A DNA stretch of 64,000 nt from contig OZ026566.1 of NCBI GenBank assembly GCA_964020155.1, forward strand, positions 1,879,789 to 1,943,788, given 5' to 3'. A program made the position numbers and the translations under genes. The notes beneath the pieces were generated by a model that worked only from the letters and a program-made list of their open reading frames with translations, had not been told where the DNA came from and did no database searches. Source of the stretch: Chondrilla cf. caribensis (Eukaryota; Porifera; Demospongiae; Chondrillida; Chondrillidae). Shown in pieces: positions 1 through 11,436 of this stretch; position 1 is the first letter of the stretch, and each line of letters begins with the position of its first letter.

Positions 1-153
1 CATAACTGGAGGTCTACGGCGGTGTAGATAGACTAGACACGTAGTATTTTCATAGATCTTCCATACTACACCAACCAGTATCTACAACGATCACCTAGTA
101 CAGAGTAATACGCCCGTGATAAAATAGACTGTACATTTGCGTTGAAGAATTTA

Positions 154-1777
154 ATGGCTGAATTTACAAGGACTGTGTTGATAACTGGCGCAACCAGAGG
201 GATAGGTAGAGCTCTTGCTTTGGAATTGTCTCGTTTAGGTTGTAAGCTCTTACTCTGTGGACGGTGCAAGGGCGACCTGGAGTCACTTACGAATGAATTG
301 ACCAACCCGGATAGCCATGTCTTAAAGGTATTGGATGTGATCGAAAACGAAGAGGTATTGAAGTGGAAGGAAGAACTACTTCGTGAAGAAATTATACCAG
401 ATCTCCTTGTGAACAATGCTGCTGTTGTGACTACTGGTACATTCTGGACTATGCCCAAGGATGAGTTTGACAAGGTCATTTCAGTAAATATTATAGGTGA
501 GTGCATCAAGTTTTTCAAACGTGATAGAGAGTAGTTTACTCGTACTATTGTCAGTAGAATATTTATATTGACACTTGTTCTAGTAAAGTCGTATACTGTT
601 CGTCCAACATGTATCAGAAGATACTTAAACAAGCTTTGTTTATTAATATTATATAAGCATCTATGTGTATATGGAGGACTTGCTCATATGAGATAACCAC
701 GAGGATGCCTAGTAAGATTCCCATTTTCAGCGTGGATCACCAACACAACACATCAATTATCGTATCTGTACTTTCATGGTTATCTGGTTCATGGTTCCAT
801 ATTATTTCATTTTCCCATTACATTTTAAGGGGATTTTGGCTCCTTGTGTTTTTGATTTGATGTCACTAATCCACTAGGATCTGATGTGATGACTATAATC
901 TTCCCCAGACTCGTTAATGCTGGTGTTTGAATATCAATGTGGACTCCTTTGTTCAATCACTTTCCTGGAATCGAATTTTAAAATTTTAGCATATCCTCAT
1001 TTTAAATGAGTTGGGGTGCCAATTTTTGGTGTGGATGAGAGATGTGAGATCCATGTCTTGAGCAAGACCTTTTTTATCTCCTTTCTTAAATATTTGAGAT
1101 GGTGAACGTGAAACAGGATATAATATCAGCTTCAGATCTCCACCAAATGACCAAAATGATTTAACACCACCTCATAGTCTTACAGTGTTTAAGAAGCTTC
1201 TGAACCACAAACAGTTATACATATTACTAAAGTTTCAGCTACCTTTGGTACTGCTTATTGAGAGTGGTATTCCCTTGTGGTAAAGCCCTATAATGTTGTT
1301 GCTGCACCAGTTGGTTAATCATGGATAAGGTTAACTCTTCTTATCGTGCTGCATGCATGCTGTGATGTAAGTGCCGAAGGGAAATGTTATCTTACTTCTA
1401 TTATCATTTCCACTCTCACAGGTGTAGCCAATGTCATGAGAGCTTTCTTACCTAGTATGATAGAGAGAAAGAAAGGAATTATTGTTAATATGTCGAGTGG
1501 ATGGGGCCGTAGTACTAATCCTGGTGTGTCAGCTTACTGTGCCTCAAAGTGGGGAATAGAGGGACTGACTAAGTCTGTGGCTCAAGAGCTCCCAGATCCT
1601 CTTGCTGCCATCCCTGTGAATCCAGGGGTGATAAATACTGACATGCTTCAAACAGTTTTTGGCCCATCAGCTAGTAGCTACATGAAGCCTCACAAATGGT
1701 CTGAAATGGCAGCACCCTTCCTTCTCAACCTTACCAGGTCTTCCAATGGAACTAGTGTCACTATTCCTGAATATTGA
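154..1777 (+). CDS. Short-chain dehydrogenase/reductase (SDR), two exons
   Basis: NAD(P)-dependent oxidoreductase of the classical SDR family; the substrate cannot be told from sequence. Exons 154-496 and 1422-1777 join in phase 1 and give 232 residues, close to the usual 230-260. The Rossmann cofactor motif TGATRGIG is at residues 11-18, NNAA at 87-90 (NNAG in most members), the catalytic serine lies in NMSSG near 139-140, and the YxxxK pair is Tyr153/Lys157 in SAYCASKWG. The later PGVINTDM matches the PG..xT segment seen in the family. I chose the ATG at 154 because it is the first in frame and sits just before the nucleotide-binding strand. No signal peptide or membrane segment is visible, so it is probably cytosolic. 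The single intron (497-1421) has GT and AG ends. Family assignment is firm; specific function is unknown. Confidence 0.9.
497..1421 (+). other. SDR intron 1
   Basis: 925-base intron with GTGAGT donor and a pyrimidine-rich CTCTCACAG acceptor. It has no conserved coding frame and I saw no repeat in it. Confidence 0.8.
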
Positions 1778-2434
1778 GTGATTGGATTTTCTGCTGGTGG
1801 TATTAGGCAATGAGTGTAAACAAATATTCATATACTGTAATTCAATTTCAGAATAATAATAATATGCACACAATATCATAAAGTTTACATGTAGAGTAAA
1901 TTATATTGGATAATATTATGATCATAAAATCCTCGAATATCATTGTCTACGGTATTAATTAGCGTAAGTATTGATAGCTATTGATCAACTGACTTGTTCA
2001 TACATCACGTACTTGTAAAGTGTATATTTTCTTGTAGGGCTTCTACTCTGCAGGTATAAGGTGGTTCTAGCTCGACACATCTAAACTACAATAATATTTG
2101 CTTCCATATATTATATATATAATATCACACAATAATACATAACATTTGGAAGTAATTACAGGAATGAAGTTCGTGAAACCATGTAACTTATTACTATTAA
2201 AAGATAAGTGTGCTCACTTGCAGTGCAGCGCAGGTTCTCTTCCTTGATTTTGTATTGCATGTTAGTCTTGCATGTGATATACCACCAGATAATACAGCTT
2301 GTAATATCTTACATTGAAATTGATTACTAATATGTAATAATAATTGTTATCACAGTATCAATTCCAAATGGGACATTACAAGTTCTATTGGCTGGTATTA
2401 TACAAAGCAGAACAGGTGCATATTGGGATCAGGT

Positions 2435-2690
2435 AAAAGAATGGCCCCACATACTCATTACTGGCCATAATGCTTGATGACGTCATCAGGACATCATACT
2501 TGCATTTGTTAGGGGTAGGGCTAGAGTTAGGGTTGGATCTTGGATCTTTTTAATTCTAACCTATAATATTTTGTTCTGCAGACCTGATCACCTCTACCCC
2601 TCTATCCTGAACAGATGCATGACATCATCATGACGTCATCAATCAATATGGCTGGTGGGGGCATTTTCGTAGTGTCGTGTAACACCATGG
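2435..2690. repeat. Diverged inverted-repeat element (MITE-like)
   Basis: The left arm near 2441-2500 contains TGATGACGTCATCA and the right arm near 2615-2680 contains CATGACGTCATCAATC; the flanking words (ggccataatg versus caatatggctgg) also pair in inverted orientation. The arms are imperfect, so this looks like an old miniature inverted-repeat element of about 250 bases. No coding capacity. Confidence 0.5.
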
Positions 2691-2750
2691 ATAATTAATT
2701 TTATTCATAGTGTAGGAATAAAATATCCATGGTAACACAGACCACAATCT

Positions 2751-2817
2751 CGCCTCCATTTTTGTATGACGTCACCCAATCTCGCCGACCGGGTGACGTC
2801 ATCATAAAAATGGAGGC
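2751..2817. repeat. Strong hairpin with TGACGTCA in both arms
   Basis: Arms GCCTCCATTTTT..ATGACGTCACCC (from 2752) and GGGTGACGTCAT..AAAAATGGAGGC (to 2817) are nearly perfect complements round a short CG-rich loop. Each arm carries TGACGTCA, the CREB/ATF consensus site, about 300 bases upstream of the phosphatase start. It could be a regulatory site or simply a mobile hairpin; the sequence does not decide. Confidence 0.6.
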
Positions 2818-3085
2818 TAGATTGCGGCATAGATTTTATATGGTTGCGATTCCTGATCCTCACACGTACGAGTACGTAGTGAGTGGTGGACACGGGATAT
2901 TCACGTGCATGCGATCTACGTATAATACTTAGTATGGTACAAGTATACACTTATGGTATAATTTGGAGCGATCTTTTCTAGTTATCGATACGACCCGTCC
3001 TACGTGTATAAACCGTAAAACGACCGACTTAAGGAGTTTGCATCAAGCGCTTCGTTTATTTCTGTCTCCCTGGGACCAGTTCAAT

Positions 3086-6000
3086 ATGAAATGGGCACTG
3101 TTTGTGTTTTACCTGTTTTGGATTTCAGCTGCTCCTTGTCATGGCCATGACACAACTGCAGGGTCCTCAGGCGACCCTCCTCCTGAGCAGATTCACTTAG
3201 CAGCTACAGGTTAGGAGCATGTGGAAGCATATACATGTAGGCGGTTCCAAACTATTTGGGACCGGGGTTACCGTTTTATGTTTGAAGAAAATATGTCCAT
3301 ATAGCTCTCGAGAGTATTAATGTCTCAATACGTCCACTCCTAGTAATATCACCAACGTATCTCTGGCGATAATGCTGACATTTACTGGTATCAAAAGGTC
3401 AGTGTTGAATATTAGAGTGTTCTAGCTCCAAGCTATCAATCCCCAGTAGCACACACAACCTACCAGACCTTGCCAGGGCAGTGAACACCCGGTGATTATT
3501 TGTCACCGCCTCACGTAACCCCTGAGTCCGAGGCTTCCTTTTTTGTATCACATTGTTGTTCTTTGATTCGAATAATAATGTGTTTCTCACTTACTTACGA
3601 ACTGTACTAACCGTATAGTGGAGGATGGCAAATCTGTAAATTGAACATAATCGCCTGTGCTCATTCCAAAGCCTAAATGTTCCCAAGCTTGATCAGACCA
3701 TAGACACTCTAAACTACGTTACGTAGTTTAGAGTGTCTATGATCAGACCAGTATAGAGTGTCTATGATCAGACCAAGTCCACATACAGCAGAACAAAGTA
3801 CTGTGAACTATATCCAGTTTGGGAACATTTAGGCTTGTATATAAGCCTAAATATGTTAAATACCCAATATGTTGAAGCAGTATTTGTATGAGTGGATTGT
3901 AAAAAACATGTTGTTTGTCTCAGATTCTTAGTACAATTTTCATTTCAACTAGATTGTTATTTCTATACATTTTGAGGATTTTCACTGTATTTGCATCACA
4001 TTACTGTAACAGTGTTGCTGGAGTTCAAACATGTTTCATTTTCACTTGAAATGAACCACATGTCTAGCCAACTAAGCATCATTACGTAATTATAATGGAA
4101 ATAATGTAGAATACATATGAATATCCATGTATCTGTATGGTGAATGTAGCTCTAATTCCAGTATCATATACACTATGAGTGGAAAATGGTCATTATTACA
4201 GTGGAATGGATGTACTCATGTTGTATTTTTTTCACTTTAGAGACTGTATCTGCCTTTATTGTTATGTGGACAACCTTCGCTCCTAGCTCAGAATCTGTTG
4301 TGAAGTATGGACTAGCTGAGAGTGCTCTGACTAGTAATGTTTCCGGGAAAATGGTAGAGTTCGATGATAGCAAGAAGCTGCGCTATATTCATAGTGTTGA
4401 ATTGACAGGTCTGAAACCCGGAACCAAATATTGTAAGTTTGCTAGAAATGAAACATGGTGTGATCAACTACCAGTTTACATCTGAAAGTTATCTCACAAT
4501 AAAATTAATACTTTCATGCCACAAATGTTTGCTTCACCTTATCAGCTGCAAGGGTGCCTGCACACAATACGTAACATTAATGAATAAATGTAATTTGTAA
4601 TGTCTTTTTGCTTATATAATGAGCAAGTTCAACCTGTATGTGACCAGCCTTTGTATTGTAAATGGCCTTGGCCTTGGATTTTGCTTTGGTACTGTATCAT
4701 ACACATACATACAAAGGTTTGAAGGGTCTTTGAAGGGTCTTGAGGGGTATACACATTGCACTCATCCACCAATGCAATGCTGAGGAGAGATGTTCATCAG
4801 AAATACAAGAGAATCTACTTTCTCCACCCTCCATTGGAATGCTACTACGTACTTTGTCTGTTAAGAAATTCGGTTTTTGTACAGATTTGCTTGCATTTCC
4901 AATATTTATGGGACCAGTCGTTATGATGCTCAACTCAATCCTTCAGTACTGCCATTGTTAGAACTGAGTACAGTTCTAAAGTCAGTAGTGTTTGTCAGTT
5001 CGGTTGATGATCTGTTTTGATTTTCAATTGGGAATTATGTTATTGCTTGGAATGAAAATAGCCTTTTGTTACTATTGCTATAGAATAAAAATGTATAATG
5101 ACTTTCCATTATTGTTGCCATAACATGCTATGTCTTAATCCTAATCTCTCATAGCCTATAGTTGTGGATCTGGGCAGGTATGGAGCAAGGTTTATACTTT
5201 CACTACTTTGAAGGAAGGATCAGATTGGAGTCCACACTTTGTTGTATATGGTGATCTAGGATATCAGAATGGACAATGTATACCAAGTATTACAAAGGAA
5301 GTTATGAATGGCCGTTTTGATGCTGCTTTACATGTGGGTAAGTACATTAAATTTTTATTCCATTCATTTTTCAATTATATGGGTTTTTAACGGTTGTCTT
5401 GTGTTTCATTGCCAGGTGATCTTGCATATGATCTACATGATGTGAGTTCCTCTTAAACCACAAACAATAACATACTATATGTTTAATCAGACAAATGCTA
5501 TTGAACTCCTATACTATGAATTGGGAATATTCATTAATATCATAGAATGGTGATGACTTCATGAACTCCATTGAAGACATTGCTGCTCGACTGCCATATA
5601 TGGTGGCTCCCGGAAACCACGAAGAATGGCAGTAAGCTACTGTACATCAATATTACTTTACTACCAATCATGCCATCACTGGTAGCATAGGTACAGTTGC
5701 TTTTGCTGTTTGTTTGGATTCATTATTTCCTTTTAATGATAATTTATGCCTACATTGCGTATCTGCATATTATAGCAATTTCACACACTATCGTAACCGA
5801 TTCAAAATGCCCGGAAACAGTGAAAACTACTTCTACAGGTAACATTGTTGTTTCTTCGCCCTTATCTACGTGGTTGGATAATAATTTTGTTGTATAATTC
5901 TTTTGTAGCTGGAATGTCGGTCCAGCACATATCATCAGCTTTTCCACAGAAGTGTATTTTTACTTGGAATATGGACTATTTCTTCCAAAGTGGCAATATG

Positions 6001-9000
6001 AATGGCTGGAACAGGACCTGAAGGTTAAGCATTTAATGACTGTGTTAGGATATTATTACTATTATGCTATCAATTAATACTATCATGTTCTATCTTTGTA
6101 TTTCTTGTTTTAACAGGCAGCTAATTCACCAGAGCAAAGAGCTCAACGGCCGTGGATTATCACTATGGGACACAGGCCAATGTACTGTGCAGATGATGAT
6201 GGAGATGACTGCAACAAAGTAGACAGCATTGTTAGTGTGCTTCACGTGTGTAGTGCATATGGTGTCTACTAAACCCTGGAAAGAACTGTACATGATATCA
6301 GTAATACATGTATTACCAATTGCTTATAAGGGATACTATTTTTATTTACTACCATATCTATTGCAGGTACGAACAGGAATTCCAATCAGTCATAAGTACT
6401 CATTGGAAAAGCTATTTTATCAATATGGTAATCCATTATATGCAAAGCATCTGTATGTAATAGATTAATCTTTGTTTGCTAGATTAACCCTTGCTTCACT
6501 TGTGTGATAAGCAAGATGACACCACGAACTGCCATGGCTTACTGATTTGAACTACTGCTCCCATGATTACTGTTTTCATTTGTATCTGTGTATTGTATAC
6601 ATGAAGTAGTATGATATATTGTACCTTCAAAATAATTAAGATTGTACATTATATTGTGTATGAGTCTTGTAATCATACATCTCCACAGGCTAAGCATACA
6701 GTTCAGAAACTAATGACCATCTAGTACGATTGTAACACAATTTGTAGTACAACTTCTGATAAGAATGATTGTGTATCATAGTATGCACAAATACATAATT
6801 ACCATTTATTGCTATATGTAATTTTGTACTGTATATAGGTGTTGATATTGAAATATGGGGCCATGAACACAACTATGAAAGATTTTTGCCACTGTATGAT
6901 AGAAAAGTGAGTTTTAAGATTGTACATGCTAATGTTTGGATGTCCAGTAGTGTCCAGATGGACACTACTGGACATGGACCAGATCTACTGTACAAAGCAG
7001 TATAGTTATATGATATCAGTGTAACTAACTAGTATGTGTGTACCAAATCAACTGTCCACTACCTGTATTATACTATATAGGTATATAATGGATCTGATGA
7101 GTCTCCATATGTCAACCCGAAAGCACCTGTACACTTTATTACTGGTGCACCTGTGAGTTGAAAGTGTGAGAGTATTACATTATGTATTATTTCACGTAAC
7201 TCAGCCCCAGAAATGTAAACTCACATCTTTTCCACAATTGTATGAACCAAGCTTTATAATGGGAAAAATTGAATGCATTTCGCTAGCCAAATGATTATTC
7301 ACTCCGAACGTTTCAACAGCTCACTGCTGTCTTCATCAGTGGTATGAAATACAGGCTGTGTGAATGTGCTTTTACATGCATGTGTTGACATGTGATGATG
7401 TGGTACATGACGGTGGTAACCCAGTGCCCAACTAAGTCAAGACAACACCACATCAGACACCGCCTTTGTCACCATCCCGTATATTAAGAACACTTCAGAA
7501 GCCATTAGACGAATAGGCATCAAGACTACCTTTCAGCCAATAAACACCTTAAGACAACTTATAGTTCACCCCAAGGATCCTGTACCCAAAGAGAATAGAG
7601 CAGGAGTCGTTTACCTGATCCAATGCAGTACATGCCCTCAAACACACATAGGCCAAACTGGAAGAACACAAGGACAAAGATTAGAGAACACCAATGAGCA
7701 ACTAGAGATAGGAACATAACTACATCTGCCCTAGCAGAACATGCATGTGTAAGACAGGCCACACAATTAACTGGACACAAAGACAGATATTAGAGACCAA
7801 CCACAACAGATCTAGACAATGCCTGTTAGAGTCCTGGATGATCCACAAGGAGACACACACACTGAACAGAGAACTTGGAACCTTACCCTCCACATACAGA
7901 CAACTGCTTTAGCCTCCCCCACTTTCATGTTATCTATATTTTTGGAAACTGAACTCATATATAATATTCTTACATCATTTTATCATTTCTGTCTCATTAT
8001 TATTCACATGTCACCATTATGTAACACATCATCACCTGTCAACGCATGCATGTAAAAGCACATTCACACAGCTTGTATTTCATACCACTGACGAAGACAG
8101 CAGTGAGCTGTCAAAACATTTGGAGTGAATAATCATTTGGCTGGTGAATTGCATTCAATTTTTCCCATGATGACACCTAGCCAATCAACCAGTTTTGCAA
8201 GCTTTATAATATTGGTCATTGGAGGTAGTAGGTTTGCTTACTTGAGATGTTATAATTCAGGGGAATATATAGTTTTGATTTCTAATAGGTCGACACCATT
8301 ATGGTATTTAGGTCTAGTACGGTACAATAATACTGTATTGTATTCCTTAGTGTTGCCATCAACTACTTAAAAAAGTACATGAAATGGATAATTCCATCTT
8401 TATAGCCCCGCTTATACTTGTACAGGGCAACCGAGAAGGACATGATAAACTTGACGTTCACCTGCCTTCCTGGTTTGCATTTGGCAGCACTGATTTCAGC
8501 TACACGCATATGACTGTGATCAATGCCACTCATCTGTTGTGGGAACAAATCAGTACCTCTCAGGTAGGACACTTCTACATATGTAGCAGCCACTCAGTTG
8601 TGGCAATTGGCTCAGCTAAATTACAGCCACCTATTTAGTTTAACATAGTATCTAATTTGACCATCATGTCTATAATTTATTATGTGTTTGATTTCTAGTC
8701 TATTTCTACAGCATAGTGGTATTGAGGTGTATTACAGTACAGTATGCAATCATATTGATAACATAATATGTTTTATTTTGTATTTCCACCCTCCTAATGA
8801 ATTTTTAATTTTCAGAAATTTGTGGCAGATCAAGTGGTTTGGCATGATCATCATACACACTGTACATTGTTATGCATGTATAGGATCTCATGATGATCAG
8901 TTTGTGTATGTAATAAATTTTTCTATGAACTTTTTCTCGACCATACCTAGGGTGGTAAGGCTATTGACAGTGTTATGGTGGTTAAAGATAAGCATGGACC

Positions 9001-9016
9001 AGAAGCCTGGCAGTAA
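3086..9016 (+). CDS. Purple acid phosphatase (ACP7/PAPL-like metallophosphoesterase)
   Basis: Secreted or lysosomal binuclear-metal phosphatase. Thirteen exons: 3086-3209, 4241-4432, 5155-5337, 5416-5441, 5546-5631, 5776-5838, 5909-6023, 6117-6230, 6367-6427, 6839-6906, 7081-7152, 8426-8563, 8951-9016. They stay in frame for 435 residues, normal for the family. A hydrophobic signal peptide begins MKWALFVFYLFW; a fibronectin-like N-terminal domain follows. All five metal-ligand blocks are present in order: GDLGY, GDLAYDLH, GNHEEW, MGHRPMYC and GHEHNYER, so the active site looks intact. Exon 4 is only 26 bases. Intron 11 (7153-8425) carries a Penelope-like insertion; splice sites on both sides are intact. 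ACP7 is the nearest human type by block pattern; this is inference. Confidence 0.95.
3699..3741. repeat. Near-perfect 43-base palindrome in phosphatase intron 1
   Basis: Arms of 21 bases (CATAGACACTCTAAACTACG...) mirror each other about 3720, broken only at the central base. A partial third copy, GAGTGTCTATGATCAGACC, follows to about 3774, so the word was also tandemly duplicated. A related palindrome lies inside the transposon at 32.8 kb (CATAGATACTCTAAC). Confidence 0.8.
6941..6974. repeat. Perfect 16-bp inverted repeat in intron 10
   Basis: TGTCCAGTAGTGTCCA at 6941-6956 and its exact complement at 6959-6974 with a two-base spacer. It would form a tight hairpin or cruciform in the phosphatase intron. 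Confidence 0.85.
7261..8198 (+). mobile_element. Truncated Penelope-like element with GIY-YIG endonuclease remnant
   Basis: Bounded by a 12-base direct repeat AAGCTTTATAAT at 7249-7260 and 8199-8210, which I read as the target-site duplication. The ends (about 7261-7410 and 8020-8170) are inverted copies of one another. Between them, from about 7471, a plus-strand frame reads GVVYLIQC.TCP.THIGQTGRT, the GIY-YIG signature and its HIGQTGRT continuation as found at the C-terminus of Penelope-like retroelements; it then shifts frame, and SWMIHKETHT...RE near 7830-7880 is the usual C-terminal tail. No reverse transcriptase domain remains. The element sits in intron 11 of the phosphatase gene in the same orientation. 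Stops and frameshifts make it inactive. Confidence 0.85.
7308..7343 (-). ncRNA. Hammerhead-like core in Penelope-like terminal repeat (degenerate)
   Basis: On the minus strand the sequence reads CTGATGA, a stem GACAGC/GCTGTT, then GAAA, the two conserved core boxes of a hammerhead ribozyme round stem II. The inverted copy at 8087-8116 (+) has CTGACGA but AAAA in place of GAAA. I could not identify a matching stem III and cleavage triplet, so activity is doubtful. Hammerhead motifs in the terminal repeats of Penelope-like elements are an established observation. Confidence 0.45.
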
Positions 9017-9589
9017 TGCTTACATATTATTATTGTAGTGCTTAACCTCTGCATATGAACGATTGGACTGTATTACTGCTGTGTTATAACTACATCTTAG
9101 CAATATGCATTGTTAATTTGAGATTAATAGATAATTGAGTTTGATTTCATGAATATGGAGATTTTTGTTCATGGAATATTGAAAGTTTCATAGCCTTGTA
9201 TATTATATTTGCTACACCAACAATATAATATTATATAAACCCTATTGACACAGTACTGCACAGAATCAGGCTTATGCTGTAACATTACTATTTCTATAAG
9301 ATTCCATATTCACTTTGGTGTACTTTACCCTCTAGGTTTGATTTTTTGAATTGCCCAGTTGTATATTAGTTGAGCTAAGCTTAGAGAAGATTATACATAC
9401 AGGTACATTATGCAATTATAATGGAGTAGCTATATATATGCTGGTAAAAAGAGGTGGATAAAGTTTGTGATAGTCCGTGATCGGAAAAGATTGTACTCAT
9501 CTTCAACCACAATCTGAAATGTCCTGTTGATGTAACAGGAAGGGAACCTGCTTAGGATGCATTTGTGCACATGCAAGCTGGAAGATGAT
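9017..9589. other. Intergenic spacer, phosphatase to retroelement
   Basis: AT-rich, no conserved frame or obvious repeat. It should contain the phosphatase 3' UTR, but no polyadenylation signal stands out convincingly. Confidence 0.5.
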
Positions 9590-11430
9590 GTCATTTGATT
9601 TCATTTCATTGAATTATAAAAGAAATAGGACCACTTAGCCAATGCAGGCTATTTCACAGTTTTGCCATGATAAAATTAAAAGCTAACATAATACACCTGC
9701 AATAAAACAAAAGATTAAATGACAATGGAAGAATAAATTAATATATTTCAATAATAAGGATAAAATTCAAAACAAAAAATTAAACAGATTCAAATTAAGA
9801 AAAAGACAATTTAGACAATTGGTACAAGATAGCAAATTTACCAAAATTAGTATTGATCTTGTTCAAATACCAACACTCGGTGGAGGATGCTCATATACAT
9901 GGCAGGTGGCCATAGGCTTCATGAGTGCACAGAGATAGGGTGTGGCACTCTTTTCCTTGATGGATTGCAGTAGACATCTAAGGAAAATGTTTCTAACTTC
10001 CTCAAGTGAATGCCAGCCTAGCTGTGCTTGCACCTCGGTTGCTGAGAAAAACTTAGGATGCTTTAGAATAATCCTATCTGCTCAGTTTTGGGCAAGTTGT
10101 AGACGGTTAGCATCCACGGCTGAGCAGGTACTCCTCATGAGAGAACAATAGTTGAAATAAGAAGCCATCTTGGAAAAATAGAAGGTAGTGAGGGCTTTCC
10201 TAGAAAGATATAATATACGTATCTGGAAATCCTGCATAATAGTCTGGGGTTACTGCCTATAGGTTTTAATAATATTATGTATTTGATGTGATAATCCCAC
10301 TTGAGATTGTCATCAACAATTACACCCAGTACTTGAATGTCCTAACTTGCTCAATGGGAGAGCCATCAATTACAATATTAATTGGGGGTGGTGATCTCCT
10401 ACTGGAGTGGATCAACATACATTTGGTCTTCAACTGATTCACTTCCAGGCAATTTTGACTCATCCAGGACTTCACTGCAGACAAGATCGAATTCATTTGG
10501 GTTTGAATCTGCGCTACATCTTTGCCAGGAGCAGAGAATGTTGAATCACCAGCAAACAAGGCAGTAGTAACAGATGAGCCAACAACAGCTGGAAGGTCAT
10601 TGATGAACACAGAAAAGAGGATAGGGCCAAGAATGGAGCCTTGTGGCACACCAGAAAGAATATCACCAGAATCTGAGAAAGATCCATTTGCAAGCACAAA
10701 CTGATTCTGCTGATTAAAGTATGATCAAAGAAGCTGACACAAGGATGGTGATAAGCGAAAACGTGTTCGCAGTTTGTGCAGTAGAAGCTCATGGTTAACA
10801 GTGTCAAAAGCCTTTTGAAATATCCAAGAACACAACATCTACAAGGTCACCATTGTCCAGAGATTTGTACCAAGAGTCTGTGAGCTTGAGCAGCAGAGAT
10901 TGTGTGGAATGACCTTGTCTAGAACCCAATTGCGATGGGTAGAGTAAGTTGTTGGTTTCCAGGTGAGCTTTGAGCATATCAGCATTTCCATAACTTTACT
11001 GGCAGCAGGTAGAAATTGAGATGGGTCGATAGTTGAACAGATATCAGTGGAACCAGCTTTGTGCAACAGATGAACAATAGCTGATTTCCATGATGATGGA
11101 AATTGCTGCTGTGAGATAGCACTGTTAATGATTTATGATAAGGGTAGACTCAGCTGTGCAGGAGCAGCCTTTAAGATGACAGGACTAACAGAGTCACAGC
11201 CAGTAGATTGCTTGGGCTCTAAATGTCGAATCAGAAAGGCATGCTCTTGGGGTGACAAGTGGGGAATGTCAAGGTCAAGAAATGATTGTTCAGGTCGCTG
11301 GCTGATGGCATAGCGGATGTATTAGTATGGGAAAGATGTCCATTGTTCATAAGGATCTAAAGGGCAGACCAAATAATGGACGAAGTGGCATTGTTGTTTA
11401 CTAGATGAGATAGGTAGTGACTGTTTACCA
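9590..11430 (-). mobile_element. Non-LTR retrotransposon fragment (CR1/L2/Jockey-like reverse transcriptase), dead
   Basis: Read on the minus strand, fragments of an ORF2 protein follow in order: an upstream linker (LEPKQSTGCDSVSP near 11220), the fingers region (FPSSWKSAI, then LPAASKVMEMLI near 10990), the palm block VFLDI-QKAFDTVNHELL near 10800, and SGVPQGSILGPILFSVFINDLP at about 10600-10665. The catalytic F-A-D-D box reads FAGDS near 10550, so an essential aspartate is lost. Thumb-like sequence continues to about 9950. Frameshifts separate the blocks. A TCATTTGATTTCATTTCATT stretch near 9590-9615 could be the simple-repeat 3' tail usual in CR1/L2 elements. No endonuclease domain was seen, so this is a 5'-truncated copy. 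Confidence 0.85.
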
Positions 11431-11436
11431 TCGAAA

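Larger units (their letters stand above)
1778..3085. other. Intergenic region with two small inverted-repeat elements
   Basis: No gene is visible between the SDR stop and the phosphatase start. It holds two foldback structures, listed separately (about 2435-2690 and 2751-2817). The remainder is AT-rich with nothing recognisable. Confidence 0.6.
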
